Shown here: positions 1 to 11,508 of the stretch, in pieces
How the letters are laid out: every line of letters begins with the position of its first letter
Numbering within the stretch: position 1 is the first letter of the stretch
Source: Euonymus europaeus
Lineage: Eukaryota > Streptophyta > Magnoliopsida > Celastrales > Celastraceae
Assembly: GCA_963580455.1 (NCBI GenBank)
Contig: OY756969.1
Span: 10,493,501 to 10,557,500, forward strand
Reading direction: 5' to 3'
DNA length: 64,000 nt
The notes under the pieces: generated by a model
The model's input: only the letters and a program-made list of their open reading frames with translations
What the model was told of the DNA's origin: nothing
The model's database searches: none
Translations under genes and position numbers: made by a program

Positions 1-1163
1 AGCTCCTCCGTAGAGAGAGTTGAGAAACTTCTGACCATCAAACTTGCTCGGTGTACACTTTTTTTGTTCTCTTATGTCAAATTCTACGAGTATAAACTCC
101 ATAGATTATTTCGATACCAAAACTCCAACTTTGTACACAAGAGGACAAAAACGTTAAAGGCTCCTCCATGGATAGAATTGAGTAATTCCGAATCATCATC
201 ATTGATAGGTATACACTTTTTGTTGTTTCTTTATGTCCAAATTTACTAGTATTCGCTTCGTAGATTGTTTTGTTTTCAAGAAAACAAATTTCGTTCTTAA
301 TTGGGCAAAACTATTAAAAACACCTCCAACGGGAGAGTTGAACAATTTCAGACCGTCAAAGTTGCTCGGTGTAGACCTTTCATTGTTCTTCTATGTCACA
401 TTTTATCAGTATAAGCTTCCAAGACTATTTCGATGACAAAACACCAACTTTCTATGACAAATGGACAAAACCGGTAAAAGCTCCTCCATAGAGAGAGTTG
501 AGCAATTTCGGATCATCAAAGTTGCTCGGGGTACACTTTTTATTGTTCTTCTATGTCAAATTTTACGAGTATAAGCTTCCATGATTATTTCAATGTCAAA
601 ACACCAACTTTCTTTTACAAATTGACAAAACCATTAAAAGCTAGTCGATAGAGAGAGTTGAGCAACTTCGGACCGTCAAAGTTGCTCGATGTACACTTTT
701 TATTGTTCTTCTATTTCAAATTTTACGAGTATAAGCTTTGATGATGATTTCGATGCCAAAACACGAACTTTCTATGACAAATGGAGAAAAACCGTTAAAA
801 GCTCTTCCGTAGAGAGAGTTGAGCAACTTCTGACCATCAAAGTTGCTCGGTGTACAATTTTTATTATTCTCTTCTGTCAAATTTTACGAGTATAAACTCT
901 GTAGATTATTTCGATTCCATAACCCCAACTTTGTACACAAGAGGACAAAAACGTTAAAGGCTCCTCCATGGATAGAATTGAGTAATTCCGAATCATCAAC
1001 ATTGATAGGTATACACTTTTTATTGTTTCTTTATGTCCAAATTTATTAGTATTCGATTCGTAGATTGTTTTGTTTTCAAGATAAAAAAATTTCTTCTTAA
1101 TTGGGCAAAACTATTAAAAACACCTCCAACGGGAGAGTTGAGCAATTTCAGACCGTCAAAGTT
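1..1163 (+). repeat. Left copy of a young 2,793-bp-offset satellite duplication
   Basis: This stretch aligns nearly base for base with 2794-3956 at a constant offset of 2,793 bp. The differences I saw are a handful of single bases, for example at 104, 897 and 1020. The start is set by the window edge, so the true copy may extend further left. The offset equals 17 monomers plus 73 bp. The extra part-monomer comes from a break just after 1163, where the B-type sequence stops mid-monomer at CAAAGTT and continues as ACTTTGTACACAAG from another monomer position. Confidence 0.9.
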
Positions 1164-2793
1164 ACTTTGTACACAAGAGGACAAAAACATTAAAGGCTCC
1201 TCCATGGATATAATTGAGTAATTCCGAATCATCAACATGGATAGGTATACACTTTTTATTGTTTTTTTAAGTCCAAATTTACTAGTATTCGCTTCGTAGA
1301 TTGTTTTGTTGTCGAGAAAACAAATTTCGTTAATAATTGGGCAAAACTATTAAAAACACCTCCAACTGGAGAGTTGAGCAATTTCAGACCGTCAAAGTTG
1401 CTCGTTGTATACCTTTTATTGTTCTTCTATGTCACATTTTACCAGTATAAGCTTCCAATACTATTTCGATGCCAAAACACCAACTTTCTATGATAAATGG
1501 ACAAAACCGGTAAAAGCTCCTCTGTATTGAGAGTTGAGCAACTTCAGACCATCAACGTTGCTCGGAGTACACTTTTTATTGTTCTTCTTTTCAAATTTTA
1601 TGATAATAGGATTCCTAGATCATTTCGATGCCAAAACCCTGACTTTCTATGACAAATGAACAAAATTGTTAAAACCTCCTCCATAGAGAGAGTTGAGCAA
1701 CTTCGGACCATCATAGTTCCTTGGCTTACACTTTTTATTGTTCTTCCATGTCAAATTTTACGAGTATAAGCTTCCATGATTATTCCGATGTCAAAACACC
1801 AACTTTCTTTTACAAATTGACAAAACCGTTAAAAGCTTCTCCATAGAGAGAGTTGAGCAATTTCGAACCATCAAAGTTGCTCGGTGTACACTTTTAATTG
1901 TTCTTCTATTTCAAATTTTACGAGTATAAACTCCATAGATTATTTCGATACCAAAACTCCAACTTTCTATGACAAATGGACAAAAATCGTTAAAAGCTCC
2001 TCCGTAGAGAGAGTTGAGCATCTTCTGACCATCAAAGTTGCTCGGTGTACACTTTTTATTGTTCTCTTATGTCAAATTTTACGAGTATAAACTCGATAGA
2101 TTATTTCGATACCAAAACTCCAACTTTGTACACAAGAGGACAAAAACGTTAAAGGCTCCCCCATGGATAGAATTGAGTAATTCCGAATCATCAACATTGA
2201 TAGGTATACACTTTTTATTGTTTCTTTATGTCCAAATTTACTAGTATTCGCTTCGTAGATTTTTTTGTTCTCAAGATAACAAATTTCGTTCTTAATTGGG
2301 CAAAACTACTAAAAACACCTCCAACGGGAGAGTTGAGCAATTTCAGACCATAAAAGTTGCTCGGTGTAGACCTTTTATTGTTCTTCTATGTCACATTTTA
2401 TCAATATAAGCTTCCAAGACTATTTCAATGACAAAACACCAACTTTCTATGACATATGGACAAAACCGGTAAAAGCTCCTCCATAGAGAGATTTGAGCAA
2501 TTTCGGACCGTCAAAGTTGCTCGGGGTACATTTTTAATTTTCTTCAATGTCAAATTTTACGAGTATAAGCTTCCATGACTATTTCGATGTCAAAACACCA
2601 ACTTTCTTTTACAAATTGACAAAACCGTTAAAAGCTCCTCCATAGAGAGAGTTGAGCAACTTCGGACCGTCAAAGTTGCTCGGTGTACACTTTTAATTGT
2701 TCTTCTATTTCAAATTTTACGAGTATAAGCTTTCATGATTATTTCGATGCCAAAACACCAACTTTCTATGAAAAATGGACAAAAACCGTTAAA

Positions 2794-3956
2794 AGCTCCT
2801 CCGTAGAGAGAGTTGAGAAACTTCTGACCATCAAACTTGCTCGGTGTACACTTTTTTTGTTCTCTTATGTCAAATTTTACGAGTATAAACTCCATAGATT
2901 ATTTCGATACCAAAACTCCAACTTTGTACACAAGAGGACAAAAACGTTAAAGGCTCCTCCATGGATAGAATTGAGTAATTCTGAATCATCATCATTGATA
3001 GGTATACACTTTTTGTTGTTTCTTTATGTCCAAATTTACTAGTATTCGCTTCGTAGATTGTTTTGTTTTCAAGAAAACAAATTTCGTTCTTAATTGGGCA
3101 AAACTATTAAAAACACCTCCAACGGGAGAGTTGAACAATTTCAGACCGTCAAAGTTGCTCGGTGTAGACCTTTCATTGTTCTTCTATGTCACATTTTATC
3201 AGTATAAGCTTCCAAGACTATTTCGATGACAAAACACCAACTTTCTATGACAAATGGACAAAACCGGTAAAAGCTCCTCCATAGAGAGAGTTGAGCAATT
3301 TCGGATCATCAAAGTTGCTCGGGGTACACTTTTTATTGTTCTTCTATGTCAAATTTTACGAGTATAAGCTTCCATGATTATTTCAATGTCAAAACACCAA
3401 CTTTCTTTTACAAATTGACAAAACCATTAAAAGCTAGTCGATAGAGAGAGTTGAGCAACTTCGGACCGTCAAAGTTGCTCGATGTACACTTTTTATTGTT
3501 CTTCTATTTCAAATTTTACGAGTATAAGCTTTGATGATGATTTCGATGCCAAAACACGAACTTTCTATGACAAATGGAGAAAAACCGTTAAAAGCTCTTC
3601 CGTAGAGAGAGTTGAGCAACTTCTGACCATCAAAGTTGCTCGGTGTACAATTTTTATTATTCTCTTCTGTCAAATTTTACGAGTATAAACTGTGTAGATT
3701 ATTTCGATTCCATAACCCCAACTTTGTACACAAGAGGACAAAAACGTTAAAGGCTCCTCCATGGATAGAATTGAGTAATTCCGAATCATCAACATTGATA
3801 GGTATACACTTTTTTTTGTTTCTTTATGTCCAAATTTACTAGTATTCGCTTCGTAGATTATTTTGTTTTCAAGATAACAAATTTCGTTCTTAATTGGGCA
3901 AAACTATTAAAAACACCTCCAACGGGAGAGTTGAGCAATTTCAGACCGTCAAAGTT
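2794..3956 (+). repeat. Right copy of the 2,793-bp-offset satellite duplication
   Basis: Near-identical partner of the first 1,163 bp of the window. Unlike that copy, it continues past the homology end in normal monomer phase (GTTGCTCGGTGTAGACC), so it looks like the undisturbed version. The left copy was truncated by the mid-monomer break. The high identity, compared with the surrounding diverged monomers, indicates a recent segmental duplication within the array. Confidence 0.9.
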
Positions 3957-5512
3957 GCTCGGTGTAGACCTTTCATTGTTCTTCTATGTCACATTTTATC
4001 AGTAGAAGCTTCCAAGACTATTTCGATGCCAAAACACTAACTTTCTATAACAAATGGACAAAACCGTTAAAAGCTCCTCCATAGAGTGAGTTGAGAAACT
4101 TTGGACAATCAAAGTTGCTCGGGGTACACCATTTATTGTTCTTCTACGTCAAATTTTATGAGTATAGGCTTCCTAAATTATTACGATGCTAAAACCACAA
4201 CTTTCTATGACAAATGGACAAAATTGTTAAAAGCACCTCCATATTGAGAGTTGAGCAACTTCGGACCATCAAAGTTGCTCGGTGTACACTTTTTATAGTT
4301 CTTCTATGTCAAATTTTACGAGTATAAGCTTTCACGATTATTTCGATTCCAAAACACCAACTTTCTATGACAAATTGACAAAATCATTAAAAGCTCCTCA
4401 ATGGAGAGAGTTGAGCATTTTCAGACCACCAAAGTTGTTCGGTGTACACTTTTTATTGTTCTCTTATGTCAGATTTTAGGAGTATAAACTTCATAGATTA
4501 TTTCGATGCCAAAACCCCAACTTTGTACACAACAGAACAAAAATGTTAAAGGCTCCTCCATGGATAGAATTGAGTAATTCCGAATCATCAACATTGATAG
4601 GTATACACTTTTTATTATTTCTTTAAGTCCAAATTTACTAGTATTCGCTTCGTAGATTGCTTTGTTGTCAGGATAACAAATTTTGTTCTTAATTGGGCAA
4701 AACTATTAAAAATACCTCCAACGGGAGAGTTGAGCAATTTTAGACCGTCAAAGTTGCTCGGTGTACACCTTTTATTGTTCTTCTATGTCACAATTTACCA
4801 GTACTCGCTTCGTAGATTGTTTTGTTGTCAAGATAACAAATTTCATTCTAAATTGGGCAAAACTATTGAAAACACCTCGAACGGGAGAGTTGAGTAATTT
4901 TGGATCGTTAAAGTTGGTCGGTGTACACTTTTTACTGTTCTTGTCTGTCATATTTTAAGAGTATAGGCTTCCTAAATGATTTCAATGCCAAAACACCGAC
5001 TTTCTATGACAAATGGTGAAAATCGTTAAAAGCTCCTCCATAGAGAGAGTTGAGCAACTTCGAACCATCATAGTTGCTCAGGGTACACTTTTTACTATTC
5101 TTCTATGTCAAATTTTATGAGTATAGGCTTCCTAAATGATTTTGATGCCAAAACACTGACTTTTCTTTGAAAAATGGTCAAAATCATTAAAATCTCCTCG
5201 ATAGAGAGAGTTGACCAACTTCGGACCATCATAGTTTCTCGGTGTACACATTTTATTGTTCTTCTATGTCAAATTTAATGAGTATGGGCTTCCTAGATTA
5301 TTTCGATGCCAAAACCCCGACTTTCTATGACAAATGGACAAAATCGTTAAAAGCTCCTCCATAGAGAGATTTGAGCAACCTCGGACCATCATAGTTACTC
5401 GGCGTACACTTTTTATTGTTCTTCTATGTCAAATTTTACGAGTATAAGCTTCCACGTTTATTTCGATGGCAAAACACCAACTTTCTTTGACAAATTGACA
5501 AAACTATTAAAA

Positions 5513-5672
5513 GCTCATCCATAGAGAGAGTTGAGCAACTTCAGACCATCAAAGTTACTCAGCGTACACCTTTTACTATTCTTCTTTGTTAAATTTTACG
5601 AGTATAGGTTTCGTAGATTGTTTTGTTGTCAAAATAACAAATTTCATTCTAAATTGGGCAAAACTATTAAAA
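5513..5672 (+). repeat. Chimeric A/B satellite monomer
   Basis: The first half follows class A (GTACACCTTTTACTATTC, then AAATTTTACGAGTATAGG). From TTTCGTAGATTGTTTTGTTG onward it follows class B, including the TTGGGCAAAACTATTAAAAAC tail. The total length is still 160 bp, so the switch happened at matching positions in the two monomer types, near base 90 of the monomer. Similar chimeras occur at 8712-8871 and around 14.3, 17.76, 19.04, 31.78 and 36.3 kb. The simplest reading is homologous exchange or gene conversion between A and B monomers, followed by amplification of the hybrid. Confidence 0.8.
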
Positions 5673-8600
5673 ACACCTCCAACGATAGAGTTGAGCAATT
5701 TCGGACCATCAAAGTTGCTCGGTGTAGACCATTTATTGTTATTCTATGTCACATTTTACGAATATAAGCTTCCAAGACTATTTCCAAGCCAAAACACCAA
5801 CTTTCTATGACAAATAGACAAAACCGTTAAAAGCTCCTCCATAGAAAGAGTTGAGCAACTTCGGACCGTCAGAGTTGCTCGATGTACACTTTTAATTGTT
5901 CTTCTATTTCAAATTTTACGAGTATAAGCTTTCATGATTATTTCGATGCCAAAACACCAACTTTCTAAGACAAATGGACAAAAACCGTTAAAAGCTCCTC
6001 CGTAGAGAGAGTTGAGCAACTTCTGACCATCAAAGTTGCTCGGTGTACACATTTTATTATTCTCTTATGTCAAATTTTACGAGTATAAACTCCATAGATT
6101 ATTTCGATGCCAAAACCCCAACTTTGTACACAATAGAACAAAAACGTTAAAGGCTCCTCCATGGATAGAATTGAGTAATTTCGAATCATCAACATTGATA
6201 GGTATACACTTTTTATTATTTCTTTAAGTCCAAATTTAATAGTATTCGCTTCGTAGATTGTTTTGTTGTCAGGATAACAAATTTTGTTCTTAATTGGGCA
6301 AAACATTAAAAATACCTCCAACGGGAGAGTTGAGCAATTTTAGACCGTCAAAGTTGCTCGGTGTACACCTTTTATTGTTCTTCTATGTCACATTTTACCA
6401 GTATAAGCTTTCAAGACTATTTCGATGCCAAAACACCAACTTTCTATGACAAATGCACAAAACCGTTAAAAGCTCCTCCATAGAAAGAAATGAGAAACTT
6501 CAGACCATCAATGTTGCTCGGGGTAAACTTTTTATTGTTCTTCTACGTCAAATTTTATGACTATAGGCTTCCTAGATTATTTCGATGCCAAAATCCTGAC
6601 TTTCTATGAAAAATGGACAAAATCGTTAAAAGCTCCTCCATGGAGAGAGTTGAGCAACTTCGGACCATCATAGTTGCTTGGCGTACACTTTTAATTGTTC
6701 TTCTATGTCAAATTTTATGAGTATAAGCTTCCATGATTATTTCGATGTGAAAACACCAACTTTCTTTTACAAATTGACCAAACCTTTAAAAGGTCCTCCA
6801 TAAAGAGAGTTGAGCAACTTCGGACCGTCAAAGTTGCTCTGTGTAAACTTTTAATTGTTCTTCTATTTCAAATTTTATAAGTATAAGCTTCCATGATTAT
6901 TTTGATGCCAAAACAACAACTTTCTATGACAAATGGACAAAAACCGTTAAAAGCTCCTCCGTAGAGAGAGTTGAGCACCTTCTAACCATCAAAGTTGCTC
7001 GGTGTACACTTTTTATTATTCTCTTATGTCAAATTTTACGAGTATAAATTCCATAGATTATTTCGATTCCAAAACCCCAACTTTGTACACAAGAGGATAA
7101 AAACGTTAAAGGCTCGTCCATGGATAGAATTGAGTAATGCCGAATCATTAACATTGATAGGTATGCACTTTTTATTGTTTCTTTATGTCCAAATTTACTA
7201 GTATTTGCTTCGTAGATTGTTTTGTTGTAAAAAAAAACAAATTTCATTCTAAATTGGGCAAAACTATTAAAAACACCTCCAACGGGAGAGTTGAGCAATT
7301 TCAGACCGTCAAAGTTGCTCGGTGTAGACCTTTTATTGTTCTTCTATGTCACATTTTATGAGTATATGCTTCGAAGACTATTTCGATGCCAAAACGCCAA
7401 CTTTCTATAACAAATGGAAAAACCGTTAAAAGCTCCTCCATAGAGAGTGTTGAGCAACTTTGGACCATCAAAGTTGCTCCAGGTACACTTTTTATTGTTC
7501 TTTTACGTCAAATTTTATGAGCATAGACTTCCTAGATTATTACGATGCTAAAACCCCAATTTTCTATGACAAATGGAAAAAATCGTTAAAAGCTCCTCCA
7601 TATTGAGAGTTGAGCAACTTCGGACCATCAAAGTTGCTTAGTGTACACTTTTTATAGTTCTTCTATGTCAAATTTTACGAGTATAATCTTTCATGATTAT
7701 TTCGATGCCAAAACACCAACTTTCTATGAAAAATTGAAAAAATAGTTAAAAGCTCCTCAATAGAGAGAGTTGAGCATTTTCGGACCACCAAAGTTGCTCG
7801 ATGTACACTTTTTATTGTTCTCTTATGTCAAATTTTACGAGTACAAACTCCATAGATTATTTCGATGCCAAAACTCCAACTTTGTACACAAGAGGACAAA
7901 AAGGTTAAAGGCTCCTCCATGGATAGAATTGTGTAATTCCGAATCATCAACATTGATAAGTATGCACTTTTTATTGTTTCTTTATGTCCAAATTTACTAG
8001 TACTCGCTTCGTAGATTGTTTTGTTGTCAAGATAACAAATTTCATTCTAAATTGGGCAAAACTATTAAAAACAACTCCAACGGGAGAGTTGAGCAATTTT
8101 GGATCGTCAAAATTGGTCGGTGTTCACTTTTTACTGTTCTTCTCTATCAAATTTTAAGAGTATAGGCTTCCTAAATGATTTTGATGCCAAAACACTGACT
8201 TTCTATGACAAATGGTCAAAATCGTTAAAAGCTCCTCCATAGAGAGAGTTGAGCAACTTCGGACCATCATAGTTGCTGGGGGTACACTTTTTACTATTCT
8301 TCTATGTCAAATATTATGCGTATAGGCTTGCTAAATGATTTCAATTCCAAAACACCGACTTTTCGATGACAAATGGTCAAAATTGTTAAAAGGTCCTCCA
8401 TAGAGAGAGTTGAGCAACTTCGGACCATCATAGTTGCTCGGTGTACACATTTTATTGTTCTTCTATGTCAAATTTTATGAGTATGGGTTTGCTAGATTAT
8501 TTCGATGTCAAAACCCCGACTTTCTATGACAAATGGAAAAAATCGTTAAAAGCTCCTTCATAGAGAGAGTTGAGCAACTTCGAACTATCATAGTTTCTCG

Positions 8601-8711
8601 GTGTACACTTTTTATTGTTCTTCTATGTAAAATTTTACGAGTATAAGCTTCCATGATTATTTTGATGCCAAAACACCAACTTTCCGTGACAACTTGACAA
8701 AACCATTAAAA

Positions 8712-8871
8712 GGTCGTCCATAGAGAGAGTTGAGCAACTTCGGACAATCAAAGTTACTCAGCGTACACTTTTTACTATTCTTCTTTGTCAAATTTTACGA
8801 GTATAAGTTTCGTAGATTGTTTTGTTGTCAAGATAAAAAATTTCATTCTAAATTGGGCAAAACTATTAAGA
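8712..8871 (+). repeat. Chimeric A/B satellite monomer, second copy
   Basis: It has the same A-to-B switch as 5513-5672, with class A sequence up to ACGAGTATAAG and class B from TTTCGTAGATTG. It lies 3,199 bp (20 monomers less 1 bp) downstream of that copy. Both share the variants GTTACTCAGCGTACAC and TTTTTACTATTCTTCTTTG (with small changes), which points to descent from a single chimeric ancestor. Confidence 0.78.
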
Positions 8872-9010
8872 ACACCTCCAACGGAAGAGTTGAGCAATTT
8901 CGGACAGTCAAAGTTGCTCGGTGTAGACCTTTTATTGTTATTCTATGTCACATTTTATGAATATAAGGTTCCAAGACTATTTCCATGCTAAAACACCAAC
9001 TTTCTATGAC

Positions 9011-9015
9011 AAATG
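9011..9015. other. Target-site duplication AAATG, left
   Basis: AAATG immediately precedes the TG end of the 2.5-kb insertion and is repeated at 11509-11513 after its CA end. In an uninterrupted monomer the site reads GACAAATGGACAAAA, so removing the insertion and one AAATG restores the satellite phase. This supports an integrase-mediated insertion. Confidence 0.85.
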
Positions 9016-11508
9016 TGAAATCACTAGGCTAACACAAGAGGGGGGGGGGGGGGGGGGGGTGAATTGTGTCTCCAAAAACTAAGTATAAACCCCAAATACA
9101 AAAACCACAATCTAAAAACGTACAAATGATCAAAACAGTGTTTATAGTACAAATCTGTCACCCAACCAAGTAGATATTATTTGACCTAGCAATTCAAGTC
9201 CAAATGCAACCAAATTTGGTATGTAATATCACAATACCGTAATGAATACTATATCAAAAATTCAGATCAAAATTCAAAGTCTAGCTATATGAACAGTGCA
9301 CGGACAGATTGCTATTCCAGAAAATTAACTATCAAAAGTATACCTAGAATCCACTAATCACAAGTTGTTCAAACACAAGCAATATCCCAACAAACAATGG
9401 CAGCAAGCAACACCCTAATATCAATTTCTAAGGCACACAAATCACTAATAGCACCAAACAAGAAAGGAATTCAAAAATAGAGTGCACAAGGATATATAGT
9501 GGTTCGGTGCTCACACCTACATCCACTACCTAAGCCCTCAAGCTTAGGATTTCCAAATCCACTAAAGGATATAAATGGTTTTGCAAGTTCACCACAAACT
9601 TAGGGTTTTCAAGCACACCCCAAACTTGTACACCACCAAGGTTTGAAGCTAACCTTAAACTTTCACATAACTCTCAAAGGTAATGCCCTCAAAAGGGACT
9701 TTTACAAGTGATTTGGTTTTTGGTTCTCTCAAGATTAGCTCTAAGATATTTTGATGAGGAACATTTAATCTCTCAATGTATAGCTCACTGGTAGGATATA
9801 AATTTGGCTCAAATTCGTGGCTTGCACTCAACCAAAGTTTCACACAAAGTCTCACAAAGATGGAAATAAGTTTAGGAGAAGCTTTTGTGGAAAGTAGCTG
9901 AAGAACACTCAAAGAAATACCTTAATGATTTTGGCTTGAAAGTGTGTCTTAGCTTGAGGTTGATGAAGGGAAGATGATGACAATAATCTCAGCAAATGAT
10001 GATCAAAAGATCAAGAGAAGATCACTAAAAAATTGTAGAATCAAGAACAAAAGCTCTCTTGGTAATTTTTGCACATATGTTTTCCAAGTGTGGAATGAAG
10101 CATGATTTTCCTCTTCATTTGTCTCCATTTAATCTTGGCCATTGGATCTTGTTAATCTTCAATCTCAGCCCTCAATCAACTTATAATCTCTGCCCTTCAT
10201 CTTCAAAAACGAAATCAATCAACACCATTGAAAGGCTAGCCATTATTGACTTTTGGTCAACCTTTGATTCAAATTTCAAATCTTGGCTCCAAAGTTTGTT
10301 TGGATCTTTTGTGCTTCTTGATAAACTCTTCTTCATGCTTACAAAGGCTTCAACACTCAACCAAACAACCCCTGCAAGTCTCACACGAAATTCCCCCCAA
10401 AATACTTGAAAAAAAAACATAATAGTACATGGTGATGTGGACAATTTTCCTCCAAGTGTTTTGGCTCCAATCTTTTTCATTTGATTTCAAATGAATCCAA
10501 GGCTTCTCAAACTCCTTCCAAAGGCTCCTAAGGCTTTCTAGAAGGGTTATGACCGAGCCCCTACTCCAAATAAATCATCCAACATTAATTCAACTTAGTC
10601 TAACCCATGGAAGGTCAATTTGAGGAATTTAGGCTATTTTGGATAAGAATGGGTTGCACCAATTTAAGTCTTCTTCACTACAAATTTGGTCAACTTTCTC
10701 AATAAATATGTCTTAGACTATTTCCTAAATAAATCCTTCAATGTAGCTCACATAGTCTCAACTGCTCCCAAATAGGGTTTCCTAGGGGATTTCAGGTTCT
10801 AAGTGCCTAAACACTAAAACCTCAATACTCCATGACCATTTCACATCCTCAATTAATGTCCCAAATATGTGTATGATTTGTACCTACAAATAAATGAGTG
10901 ATAGAACACTCCAATTTTGCTTGTAAGCTCAAAGAGCTTCAATGCTTGCACTTGGGTTAACCAATATGATATAAGCTCAATAAAATTCAAGTAAGCACAT
11001 GATAAATCAATTCATCTATATAAGAATGTGCATACAAAATTTCACTTATAATTGAGGTCGTTTGGTCATTCAATTTGATCATGCAAATCTCAACTAGGCT
11101 AGTTTCACAACTACACTAGTGACTAATTTCAACTGACAAATTGAACCTGATAAACTTAAAATTGACCTGACACTATTTGACAATGAAAAATTCCAGAGTG
11201 TCTTAAATAATTTTCAGAACAAGAATCAAGTCAATCAGAGCTCATATGAATAAGTTATGACTGTTCAACCAACGTGTGCGCAGTGTGATGTTGTGACAGA
11301 TTTTAGCATCGAAAAATAAGTCAGTCCAGATTCATCCAATTTATATCAAACATGATCAATCATGATCCCAAAGATATATAATGAAGCTTAAATCAGTAGA
11401 TATAATTCATTTCATGATTTGTCCAAATTCATCCAAAGTTAAGCACAATCAAATAGTCCAATATGTATTTTTGCATCAAAACACAAATGTAGGACCTATG
11501 GTCCAACA
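9016..11508 (-). mobile_element. Probable solo LTR, Ty1/copia SIRE/Maximus-like
   Basis: A 2,493-bp non-satellite segment bounded by TG...CA and the 5-bp direct repeat AAATG, as expected of an LTR retrotransposon. I see no gag or pol coding, primer-binding site or second LTR inside it, so a solo LTR left by LTR-LTR recombination is the best reading. On the minus strand it begins TGTTGGACCATAGG and ends with a C-rich tract, CTCTTGTGTTAGCC and GTGATTTCA. That architecture (long LTR, TGTTGG start, C-tract close to the 3' end) resembles SIRE/Maximus LTRs as I remember them; lineage and strand are therefore inference. A TATA-like CTATATAAG lies on the plus strand at 11016-11024. Two open frames, 85 codons (9655-9912, minus) and 116 codons (10059-10409, plus), show no recognisable domain. 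Confidence 0.75.
9040..9059 (+). repeat. G20 homopolymer inside the solo LTR
   Basis: Twenty consecutive G residues, preceded by AACACAAGA and followed by TGAATTGTGTC. On the presumed coding strand this is a poly-C tract near the LTR 3' end. G-runs of variable length are normal here for this LTR type, but 20 is long. It could form quadruplex structures, and its exact length is prone to sequencing error. Confidence 0.9.

Larger units (their letters stand above)
1..9015 (+). repeat. 160-bp tandem satellite array, left block
   Basis: Head-to-tail satellite monomers of 160 bp, all on the same strand. Landmarks in each monomer are GCTCCTCCATAGAGAGAG, the dyad GAGCAACTT/AAGTTGCTC, GTACACTTTTTATTGTTCTT, and CCAACTTTCTATGACAAATGG. 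Two monomer classes are visible. Class A is the common form. Class B is strongly diverged and carries ATGGATAGAATTGAGTAATT, then CGTAGATTGTTTTGTTGTCA and a TTGGGCAAAACTATTAAAAAC tail. The B landmark ATGTCCAAATTT falls at about 233, 1033, 2228, 3026, 3826, 4626, 7185 and 7984, so B recurs mostly every 798-801 bp, a 5-monomer higher-order period. Short reading frames occur throughout, but the frame changes each monomer because 160 is not a multiple of 3, so I do not regard them as genes. The last 5 bp (9011-9015) are the target-site copy of the adjoining insertion. Confidence 0.96.

Noticed and set aside
9655..10480. Open frames of 85-116 codons within the 2.5-kb insertion
   Set aside because: No recognisable domain, overlapping on opposite strands, and lying within what looks like LTR sequence. 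Lengths are within chance expectation for AT-rich DNA.
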